Assembly (NCBI GenBank): GCA_942493345.1 | Contig: OW818695.1 | Span: 186,001 to 250,000, forward strand | Length of the DNA: 64,000 bases | Direction of reading: 5' to 3' | Origin: GWE2-42-39 sp942493345 | GTDB taxonomy: Bacteria > Bacteroidota > Bacteroidia > Bacteroidales > Prolixibacteraceae | Shown: positions 24,067 through 30,726 of the stretch, one piece after another | Layout of the letters: each line of letters starts with the position of its first letter | Numbering within the stretch: position 1 is the stretch's first letter | The notes under the pieces: generated by a model | The model's input: the letters and a program-made list of their open reading frames with translations, nothing else | Databases searched by the model: none | Told to the model about the DNA's origin: nothing | Position numbers and translations under genes: made by a program

Positions 24067-24538
24067 GAAGGCGGAAGTAAAAAGGCAGGAGACAGGAGGT
24101 AGAAGAAAAAGGCAGAAGTGAAGGAGTATTTCATACTTAGCAGTCATTCGTCCCTTTTCCCGGCAGCCCTTTCTTCTTTCTGTCATTCCTCCTCCCTTTC
24201 CCAGTCATTCCGGCGAAGGCCGGAACCTCGCCACAGTGGAAGCAAGTGAGAGTTTCACTCCAAGTGAAGCTCTCAGTAACTCGATGAAGGGCTTTATATA
24301 ACGCCGACCCTGGTTTGTAAAGCAATTTCTGCATTTTTGCTAAACATGATCTGTCTGTACGGCCTATCGACTTGTAAAACAGGCATTGAAATATTAAAAT
24401 AAATTTGTTTAATAGAAATGAAAAGTAAAAAAAACACTAAGTTTATGGTGCTATTTATTAGCGGTCATTGTAGGTGCGTTAGCATCGTTACTGTATTATT
24501 TAAACTTAAGTAATAAATAGACCTTTAAACAAAAAACT
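24067..24538. other. Intergenic region with purine-rich tract and short dispersed palindrome
   Basis: The first 55 bp are a purine-rich run of repeated GGCAGAAG-type words. A perfect hairpin TTCCGGC-GAAG-GCCGGAA sits at 24208-24225 inside the widespread CATTCCGGCGAAGGCCGG element, which in the minus frame encodes VPAFAGMT. A second inverted pair, TTTCACT/AGTGAA, lies near 24252-24267. At 24418 an ATG begins a short frame that is hydrophobic only if one A is removed from an A8 run. No clear gene. Confidence 0.45.
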
Positions 24539-27500
24539 ATGATACTTAAACCAAAATGCTTCGTTTTTATTTTGTTTCTTCTATTTACAATAGCTTCTTC
24601 ACAAGCACAGGACTATCAAATTAGTTTTGCTGGCACTGGAGCTAGTAGCACTGTAGGTTCTGTAACAGTTGAGAACCTTACCCAAGGCAAAAGTATTACC
24701 CTTAGCGGGACAGAGACACTTCATCTTGTTGCAACAATTACTGGGACAAATCCAATAATAGATGATGCTAATAATGCTTTACGAATTTACCCCAACCCCA
24801 TGATCGACAACAGTACAATTGATTTTGTTGCCTCTGCTTCAGGTAAAACAATCATTGAATTGTTCGATATTGCCGGGCGAAAAATTGGGTCACTACAAAA
24901 CACATTAACAAGTGGTACTCATTCTTTCAGGATAAGCGGTCTGCAAGTGGGGATATATACTGTAAAAATATCTTCACAAGCATACACATATACCGGTAAA
25001 TTGGTAAGTAGCGGTACTTCCGATTCGGACTTGAGAATAAGTTACATTGGCAATAGCGAAATCCCCATTACCACAAAGAAGTTGAAAAGTGCCAATAATG
25101 AAAAGATAATGCAATATAAAACCGGAGATAGATTGAAATTTACGGGTTTCTCTGGTATTTACAGCACTATTCTTACAGATATACCAACCCAAAACAAAGC
25201 AATAACTTTTACATTTATTGCTTGTACGGATGCCGATGGTAATAACTATCCTATAATACAACTTGGAACTCAATTTTGGATGGGTGAAAATCTAAAAACC
25301 ACAAAATATAGCAATGGCGAAACAATACAAAATATCACAGATAATTTACAATGGAGCAACTTTACGACAGGAGCACAATGCAGCTATAATAATGATGAAG
25401 TTTTGGGTAATAAATACGGGAAACTATACAATTGGTATGCAGTTAACGATAGCCGAAATATAGCGCCTGCTGGCTGGCACGTCCCTATCAATGAAGACTT
25501 GACCGTATTTTTAGACTATTTGACATCTAAAGATAACTCAGGGAGCATAACATTAGCTTCTACCACTGATTGGCTAATTTCTAGTAATTCCGGCGCTATT
25601 GGGAATGATTTATTAAAAAACAACTCCTCTGGTTTTACTGCTCTTCCTGGTGGTATCAGGGAGGATTGGGGGCTATTTGGAGATATGTATGGAACTTTTG
25701 TGTACTTGAAGTTCAATGGATTTTGGTGGAGTTCTACTGAAAAGGATGCAACCCATTCCTCCGTTATGATTTTGGATTATAATGACAACGCAATAACATT
25801 GAGCAACAATCATAAGAAGAATAGTGGTGGTTCTATACGATGTGTAAGAGAGATAACCATAAATGCATCTGTTCCAACAATTAGTACTAGTGAAGCTAGC
25901 AGCATTACTATTACATCTGCAACCTGTGGAGGCAATATAACCAGCAATGGTGGTGCAACCGTTACCCAACGTGGTATTTGTTATAACACTAGCCAAAATC
26001 CCACGATCAATAGCAGCAAAATAATAATTGGCTCCGGTTCAGGTACTTTCACTAAATCAATTACAGGTCTAATTCCTAATACCACCTATTACGTAAGGGC
26101 TTATGCTACTAACAGCCAAGGAACTGCATATGGAGATCAAATAAATTTTAAAACCACTTCTGCAGAAGGGTCTGGAACTGTAACAGACATTGACGGTAAT
26201 GTTTATCATACCGTCACTATTGGCACACAAGTATGGATGGTTGAAAACCTAAAAACCACAAAATACAATGATGGTACAAGTATAAGACATGCAATCAGTG
26301 ACTCCGATTGGGCAATTAAAAGATCTTCAGGCTACTGTTGGTACTACAATGAGCCGGCTTATAAAACTTTATATGGTGCCTTATATAATGAATATGCTGT
26401 TAGATCAGATAAACTCTGCCCCAAAGGTTGGCACGTACCCACAAAGGCAGAGTGGACAAAGCTAATTTCCTATTTGGGTGGTGAAAGTATTACAGGAGGA
26501 AAACTTAAGGAAGCAGGCACAACTCATTGGCTAAGTCCAAATATGGATGCCACCAATGAAACTGGTTTTACAGCACTTCCTGGTGGTAACAGAAATCAGG
26601 TTGGAACATTTAGTGCCATTGGTCGAGGAATTGGGGACTACGGCTATTGGTGGAGTTCTACTGTTGACGAGATGTTAGGTCTTTGGTGTATTAACTTAAA
26701 TTCTCAGGGAGGGAACATTGAAGGTAAATATTCTGATGAAAATTATGGTTTTTCTGTTCGTTGCATTAAGGATGAAACTCAAAAACAGAGTGGAGGTACT
26801 ATTACAGACATTGAAGGAAATATTTACCTTACAGATACCATTGGAACACAGATTTGGATGTTGGAAAATTTGAAAACAACAAAATACAATGATGGAACAA
26901 GTATACCAAGTGTAATTAATAATGACTCTTGGGCTTCTCTATCAACTCCCGCATACTGCTGGTACAACAACGATATTGCCAATAAAAGCATCTATGGTAC
27001 TTTATATAACTGGCATACTGTAAATACAGGAAAACTTGCACCTACGGGTTGGCATGTACCCACTGAGAGTGAATGGTCAACTCTTTTCGATTACTTAAGA
27101 GGAGGAGGATTTATAGGTGGAAAACTAAAGGAAAGAGGTACCAGTCATTGGGATAGTCCTAACACAGATGCCACAAATGAAAGTGGCTTCACAGCCCTTC
27201 CTGGCGGAAGCAGGGGGGGGGGATTTAACGGCCTTGGGCAGTCAGGTTTCTGGTGGAGTTCTACTGAGAGTGCGTCTTTAGGTGTCTTTTACTATCTTTT
27301 GCGATACAATGAGAATTATGTTAGTACGGTTAGCAATCCCTATGACATAAAGCAAAATGGCTTTTCTGTTCGTTGCATTAAGGATAACATTGCCATAAAT
27401 ATAGTCATTCCGACTTTAAGTACTAAGACGGCAAGTAATATTAACACTACTTCGACAAGCACTGGTGGCAACATTACCTCAAATGGCGGAACGGCAATAA

Positions 27501-28303
27501 TTGCCAGAGGTGTGTGTTGGAATACTACAGGAACTCCAACAATAGCAGACAACAAGACTACTGATGTCGGAGATAACGATAGCTTCACTTCAAATATTAC
27601 AGGTCTAACTCCTAATACCACCTATTACGTAAGGGCTTATGCTACTAACAGCCAAGGAACGGCATATGGAGATCAAATAAATTTCAAAACCACTTCTGCA
27701 GAAGGGTCTGGAACTGTAACAGACATTGATGGTAATGTTTATCATACCGTTACCATTGGTACACAAGTATGGATGGTTGAAAATCTAAAAACAACAAAAT
27801 ACAATGATGGCACAAGCATACCAAGTGTAATTGATAATTACATTTGGGGTTTTCTATCTACTCCCGCATACTGCTGGTACAACAATAGCATAACAAATAA
27901 AAGTACATACGGAGCATTATACAATTGGTATTCTGTAAATACAGGGAAACTTGCCCCCAATGGATGGCATGTGCCATCCGATGCTGAATGGACAATACTT
28001 ACTACCTATTTAGGAGGTGAAAGTATATCTGGTGGCAAATTAAAAGAAATTGGCACAAATCATTGGACAAGTCCTAACACTGGTGCCACCAATGAAACTG
28101 GTTTTACAGGTGTTCCTGGTGGTTATCGAAATGCTTATGGTAATTATGTGGCTTTTGGCAACGATGGTTGTTGGTGGAGTTCTACCGGTCTTTCTGCAGA
28201 TGCTTTTTACAGAAGTTTGAGCTATTTTAGTAATGAGGTAATTAAGTATGATCCCAACATCAAGAGTTTTGGATTATCAGTTCGTTGTGTTAAAGATAAT
28301 TAG
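24539..28303 (+). CDS. Giant secreted FISUMP-domain surface protein
   Basis: A 1,254-residue protein with a signal peptide (LKPKCFVFILFLLFTIASSQAQ). Residues 78-160 form a type A sorting-like domain (RIYPNPMIDNSTIDF ... GIYTVKI), here at the N-terminus rather than the usual C-terminus. Four FISUMP (Fibrobacter succinogenes major paralogous) domains follow at about 231-436, 550-745, 758-949 and 1063-1254. Each runs from D-x-(D/E)-G-N-x-Y and GTQ-x-WM-x-ENL-KTTKY through GWHVP to a WWSST and CVKD ending. Two fibronectin-III/Ig-like modules lie at 441-541 and 958-1055. Conserved Cys and Trp residues suggest a disulfide-bonded C-type-lectin-like (formylglycine-enzyme-like) fold. A G10 tract and two long repeats lie inside the gene. 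Ligand unknown. Confidence 0.85.
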   Translation: MILKPKCFVFILFLLFTIASSQAQDYQISFAGTGASSTVGSVTVENLTQGKSITLSGTETLHLVATITGTNPIIDDANNALRIYPNPMIDNSTIDFVASASGKTIIELFDIAGRKIGSLQNTLTSGTHSFRISGLQVGIYTVKISSQAYTYTGKLVSSGTSDSDLRISYIGNSEIPITTKKLKSANNEKIMQYKTGDRLKFTGFSGIYSTILTDIPTQNKAITFTFIACTDADGNNYPIIQLGTQFWMGENLKTTKYSNGETIQNITDNLQWSNFTTGAQCSYNNDEVLGNKYGKLYNWYAVNDSRNIAPAGWHVPINEDLTVFLDYLTSKDNSGSITLASTTDWLISSNSGAIGNDLLKNNSSGFTALPGGIREDWGLFGDMYGTFVYLKFNGFWWSSTEKDATHSSVMILDYNDNAITLSNNHKKNSGGSIRCVREITINASVPTISTSEASSITITSATCGGNITSNGGATVTQRGICYNTSQNPTINSSKIIIGSGSGTFTKSITGLIPNTTYYVRAYATNSQGTAYGDQINFKTTSAEGSGTVTDIDGNVYHTVTIGTQVWMVENLKTTKYNDGTSIRHAISDSDWAIKRSSGYCWYYNEPAYKTLYGALYNEYAVRSDKLCPKGWHVPTKAEWTKLISYLGGESITGGKLKEAGTTHWLSPNMDATNETGFTALPGGNRNQVGTFSAIGRGIGDYGYWWSSTVDEMLGLWCINLNSQGGNIEGKYSDENYGFSVRCIKDETQKQSGGTITDIEGNIYLTDTIGTQIWMLENLKTTKYNDGTSIPSVINNDSWASLSTPAYCWYNNDIANKSIYGTLYNWHTVNTGKLAPTGWHVPTESEWSTLFDYLRGGGFIGGKLKERGTSHWDSPNTDATNESGFTALPGGSRGGGFNGLGQSGFWWSSTESASLGVFYYLLRYNENYVSTVSNPYDIKQNGFSVRCIKDNIAINIVIPTLSTKTASNINTTSTSTGGNITSNGGTAIIARGVCWNTTGTPTIADNKTTDVGDNDSFTSNITGLTPNTTYYVRAYATNSQGTAYGDQINFKTTSAEGSGTVTDIDGNVYHTVTIGTQVWMVENLKTTKYNDGTSIPSVIDNYIWGFLSTPAYCWYNNSITNKSTYGALYNWYSVNTGKLAPNGWHVPSDAEWTILTTYLGGESISGGKLKEIGTNHWTSPNTGATNETGFTGVPGGYRNAYGNYVAFGNDGCWWSSTGLSADAFYRSLSYFSNEVIKYDPNIKSFGLSVRCVKDN
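26065..26283 (+). repeat. Internal direct repeat, copy 1
   Basis: About 219 bp spanning the end of the first Fn3-like module and the start of FISUMP domain 2, almost identical to 27601-27819 (exact spacing 1,536 bp, 512 codons). Differences are scattered single bases, mostly synonymous. Confidence 0.85.
27213..27222 (+). repeat. G10 homopolymer inside the FISUMP coding region
   Basis: Ten consecutive Gs in an otherwise AT-rich gene encode part of SRGGGF (about residues 892-896). Gain or loss of one base would shift the frame and cut the protein after its second FISUMP domain. Such a tract is the classic substrate for slipped-strand phase variation. Sequencing error in the run length is possible, but the frame is open as given. 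Confidence 0.85.
27601..27819 (+). repeat. Internal direct repeat, copy 2
   Basis: Second copy of the 26065-26283 repeat, at the end of the second Fn3-like module and the start of FISUMP domain 4. Recombination between copies would delete exactly 512 codons in frame. Confidence 0.85.
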
Positions 28304-28444
28304 TCTACTCTCCAGTAGGTGGAAGAATATCCGTTTGATAATATTATTAATTACCATTGAAAATTTCCTTGATGCATTGATCTTTGGTATGACTATTTCT
28401 TATGCTAAAACATATATTCGTTAAAAGGAGAAAAGAACAACGAA
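28304..28444. other. Spacer between FISUMP gene and first attC-like repeat
   Basis: AT-rich, no ORF or convincing terminator hairpin. The composition changes abruptly to GC-rich at 28441. Confidence 0.4.
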
Positions 28445-28579
28445 CCGCTAACTTCAGCTACCCGCCAAGTGCGGCAGCGGTGGTTTTCGGTGGGCATCTT
28501 TCCGCCCGGGCTGCTTTTCGGTTTGACAGGAAATCGCCCGCAATCCGCCCCTGCGTGTAGCTTCCTACGTTATAGCGGC
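28445..28579 (+). repeat. attC-like palindromic repeat 1
   Basis: An approximately 135-bp GC-rich imperfect palindrome. Outer arms CCGCTA (28445-28450) and TAGCGG (28573-28578) pair; so do inner arms AGCTAC (28456-28461) and GTAGCT (28557-28562). Further pairing of CGC and GCGG blocks continues towards the centre. Unpaired spacers separate outer and inner arms. The left outer arm ends in TAAC and the right one is preceded by CGTT, like the AAC and G/TT cores of integron attC sites. Its 110-bp middle (28456-28565) matches repeat 2 at 106 of 110 positions. Confidence 0.7.
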
Positions 28580-28626
28580 AAGCATGAGTGCGGCACAGAA
28601 ACAGACAATTATAAACGGACTATTTT

Positions 28627-28995
28627 ATGAAATATAAATGGATTGAAGATTACCTCATGACTATGAATGGAGTAACGCGGGACTTTAAAATTGAATGGCA
28701 ATGGCATAGATTTCAAATAATGGATAAAATCTTCGCAGCCATATGTGTTGACAATGAAGGACGGAATGTAATCACGTTAAAAAATGAGCCATCTTTAGGT
28801 CTCTCATTGAGAAACCAATATTCAAGTGTAAGACCGGGCTATTATATGAATAAAAGCCATTGGAACTCCGTTGATTTAAATGGAGAAGTGCCGGATGAAG
28901 TGTTAAAAGAGATGATAAATCAATCTTATCAGTTAGTGTTGTCATCATTAAGTAAATCGGTTCAAAAAGAGATACTTGATAGACAAAAATTGTAG
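28627..28995 (+). CDS. MmcQ/YjbR family protein
   Basis: A 122-residue cytosolic protein beginning MKYKWIEDYLMTMNGVTRDF. The YjbR (DUF419) pattern is clear: an N-terminal helix and KIEWQWHRFQI strand, KIFAAICVD, VITLKNEPSLG, the diagnostic RPGYYMNKSHWNSVDLNG, and a terminal helix (EVLKEMINQSYQLVLSSL). The fold resembles a DNA-binding or CyaY-like alpha-beta domain, but no biochemical role is established. The start codon lies 58 nt inside the segment that begins at the G/TT of repeat 1, as expected of a gene cassette. It is followed 33 bp later by a VOC gene. Confidence 0.85.
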   Translation: MKYKWIEDYLMTMNGVTRDFKIEWQWHRFQIMDKIFAAICVDNEGRNVITLKNEPSLGLSLRNQYSSVRPGYYMNKSHWNSVDLNGEVPDEVLKEMINQSYQLVLSSLSKSVQKEILDRQKL

Positions 28996-29028
28996 ACTTT
29001 TCTGAAAAAAATAACAAAAACAAGACCT

Positions 29029-29508
29029 ATGAAAATCTTCGGTTTATTGAGCGGATTAATCCTGATGACAACAATTAGTTTTGGACAAAACAAAAATGAC
29101 ATTAAAATGGAGCAAAGAATGACTTTTATGACACTGGGAGTTAATGATTTAAAAACTTCCATTGATTTTTATGAAAACAAATTCGGCTGGAAACGGTCTG
29201 AAACGAGTAATGACAATTTGATTTTATACCAATTAAACGGGATTCATATTGCATTGTACTCAAGGGATGAACTAGCAAAAGATGCAACTGTTAATTCACA
29301 AGGAGATGGCTTCAAGGGATTTACAATTTCTTATAATGTTTGGAGCGAGAAAGAAGTAGACGATTTAATAAAATCACTAAGAGACAAAGGAGTTAAGATA
29401 GTAAAGGAACCCCAGAAAGTATTTTGGGGTGGATATAGCAGTTATGTTGCAGACCCCGATGGGAATCTTTGGGAAATAGCGTATAATCCATATCTGAAAA
29501 AGGAATAA
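29029..29508 (+). CDS. Exported VOC (glyoxalase/bleomycin-resistance-like) protein
   Basis: A 159-residue protein. The N-terminus MKIFGLLSGLILMTTISFGQ is a signal peptide, unusual for a family that is normally cytoplasmic. The VOC domain follows from about residue 30: MTFMTLGVNDLKTSIDFYENKFGW, DNLILYQLNGIHIALYSRDE, and the closing YVADPDGNLWEIAYNP with the metal-ligand Glu. Related domains bind antibiotics, metals or small toxic molecules. It shares the unit between repeats 1 and 2 with the YjbR gene and ends 6 bp before the outer arm of repeat 2. The ligand is unknown. Confidence 0.85.
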   Translation: MKIFGLLSGLILMTTISFGQNKNDIKMEQRMTFMTLGVNDLKTSIDFYENKFGWKRSETSNDNLILYQLNGIHIALYSRDELAKDATVNSQGDGFKGFTISYNVWSEKEVDDLIKSLRDKGVKIVKEPQKVFWGGYSSYVADPDGNLWEIAYNPYLKKE

Positions 29509-29513
29509 ATGCC

Positions 29514-29660
29514 AGCCGCTAACATCAATCAGCTACCCGTCAAGTGCGGCAGCGGTGATTTTCGGTGTGCATCTTTCCGCCCGGGCTACTTTTCGGTTTG
29601 ACAGGAAATCGCCCGCAATCCGCCCCTGCGTGTAGCTTCCTTTAGCATTAACGTTATCAA
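29514..29660 (+). repeat. attC-like palindromic repeat 2
   Basis: Left arm GCCGCTAAC at 29515-29523, inner arms AGCTAC (29531) and GTAGCT (29632-29637), right end AACGTTATC with the G/TT at 29653-29655. The 110-bp middle differs from repeat 1 at four positions only (all C/T, G/A or G/T). The left arm GCCGCTA complements TAGCGGC at the start of the preceding unit (28573-28579) over seven bases. Confidence 0.7.
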
Positions 29661-29749
29661 GACAGCGCATTTGTGCAAGGGTACATGAAGTATGATAGAT
29701 TTTAACAGACTAATAAAATTATATCAAACCATCAAAACAAAGACAAAAC

Positions 29750-30196
29750 ATGGATAACTGGGTAACAATTATGTCATTTACGTTTCCGACAGAGGCTCAT
29801 ATTGCAAAAGGGTATTTAGAGTCTAACGGAATTGAGACATTTATGAAAGATGAAATGACAGCCCAAGTCAATAATTTTTACTCAAACGCTATTGGTGGTG
29901 TTAAAATTCTCGTAAATGAGTCTGATTATGATAAAGGTATTCAACTACTCAAAGATGGTGGATATTTATCTGGCCCAAACTCCACTAAATCCCAGAAAAT
30001 TGAAATTGTTAAGTATAGTAACACAGACAATACCAAAATCTGCCCATTCTGTAAGTCAAAAAATATCAGTAGAAGAAAGAATCTGAATATTTTAATAATT
30101 CCTTTTTATTTTATTCTTGGTTTTCTATTACCTATATATAAGCTATCTCACAAATGCTTTGATTGTAAGAAGGAATGGAGATTCAAAAAGAGTTAA
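29750..30196 (+). CDS. DUF2007-like protein with zinc ribbon and membrane helix
   Basis: A 148-residue protein. Residues 1-70 (WVTIMSFTFPTEAHIAKGYL, ...GIETFMKDEMTAQ, IGGVKILVNESDYDKGIQLL) match the DUF2007 pattern, a ferredoxin-like domain once proposed as signal-transducing. A ribbon CPFCKSKN...CFDCKKEW surrounds one hydrophobic helix (LNILIIPFYFILGFLLPIY), so the ribbon halves would lie on either side of a membrane hairpin or re-entrant segment. It is alone in the unit between repeats 2 and 3 and its stop is 8 bp before repeat 3. Function unknown. Confidence 0.75.
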   Translation: MDNWVTIMSFTFPTEAHIAKGYLESNGIETFMKDEMTAQVNNFYSNAIGGVKILVNESDYDKGIQLLKDGGYLSGPNSTKSQKIEIVKYSNTDNTKICPFCKSKNISRRKNLNILIIPFYFILGFLLPIYKLSHKCFDCKKEWRFKKS

Positions 30197-30204
30197 AAAA
30201 CTAA

Positions 30205-30320
30205 TGTATAACAAAAACTATATGTCAATTCAGTGCGGACAACAAAGTTCGCAGCCCGCAACAACGGCATCTGGGTTCGACAGGGACGAAGCCCGCAATC
30301 CGCTTCAAACGTTAGCTGTT
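30205..30320 (+). repeat. attC-like palindromic repeat 3 (diverged)
   Basis: Left end TGTATAACA (30205-30213), right end ACGTTAGCTGTTAT with G/TT at 30311-30313. Outer arms ATAACA and TGTTAT pair. The right half keeps the family block GACAGG...GCCCGCAATCCGC (30279-30303), shared with repeats 1 and 2. Its left end ATAAC complements GTTAT at the start of the preceding unit (29653-29657). Confidence 0.6.
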
Positions 30321-30726
30321 ATGATGAGTTGTCATAAAAAATGACTACACAAAATGTAGTAGATATGTATCAAAATAATCAGGCAGTAAGACGTTTCAAT
30401 GAAAGTTTTAACTTGAGAATTTTGCAAAACTTTGCAGCCATTTTTTAGGGTCCGACAATTGGCTTTGTCAAATTTTATTTGCACTTTTATATTGAAAACG
30501 CCGCGAACAAAGGGCAACCATGACCTGTTAAATAATGGGTCCATCGCGCAAAAAAAATGAACTGAAATTATTTGAAGGAACCGGTATAAATAGAAAAAAC
30601 ATTTTCTGTAAACAACAAAAAAACTGCAAAGACATTCGAAAAACATTGGAGAATATTATTCCAAAAAAAAGATAAACGAAGCATTTGTTGCTCTCTTTCT
30701 TATTAATCAAATAATTCCATTAACCA
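30321..30726. other. Intergenic region, 406 bp, upstream of GDH
   Basis: No ORF with support on either strand. A possible promoter is TTG (30465-30467) with TATATTG (30488-30494) at 20-bp spacing, one base short of consensus. It would give the GDH message a leader of about 230 nt. No riboswitch or clear hairpin was recognised in that leader. Confidence 0.35.

Noticed and set aside
24137..24334. Minus-strand frame encoding ...GEVPAFAGMTGKG...
   Set aside because: This peptide is the usual translation of the widespread CATTCCGGCGAAGGCCGG palindromic element and not a protein.
24458..24464. TTAGCGG as a possible start of a first cassette containing the FISUMP gene
   Set aside because: It complements CCGCTAA of repeat 1, but the preceding base is A and not the G of G/TT, no attC-like repeat or attI lies upstream, and a 4-kb cassette would be unusually large. 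A 7-base match can arise by chance.
28441..30320. CRISPR array as explanation for the three repeats
   Set aside because: The repeats are over 110 bp, the intervening units are 0.66-1.1 kb and contain genes, and no short regular spacers or cas genes are present.
28441..30320. Ordinary MITE or REP insertions as explanation for the repeats
   Set aside because: Not excluded, but no target-site duplications were seen at the ends, all copies have the same orientation as the genes, and stop codons lie only 5-8 bp from the following repeat, which fits cassette organisation better.
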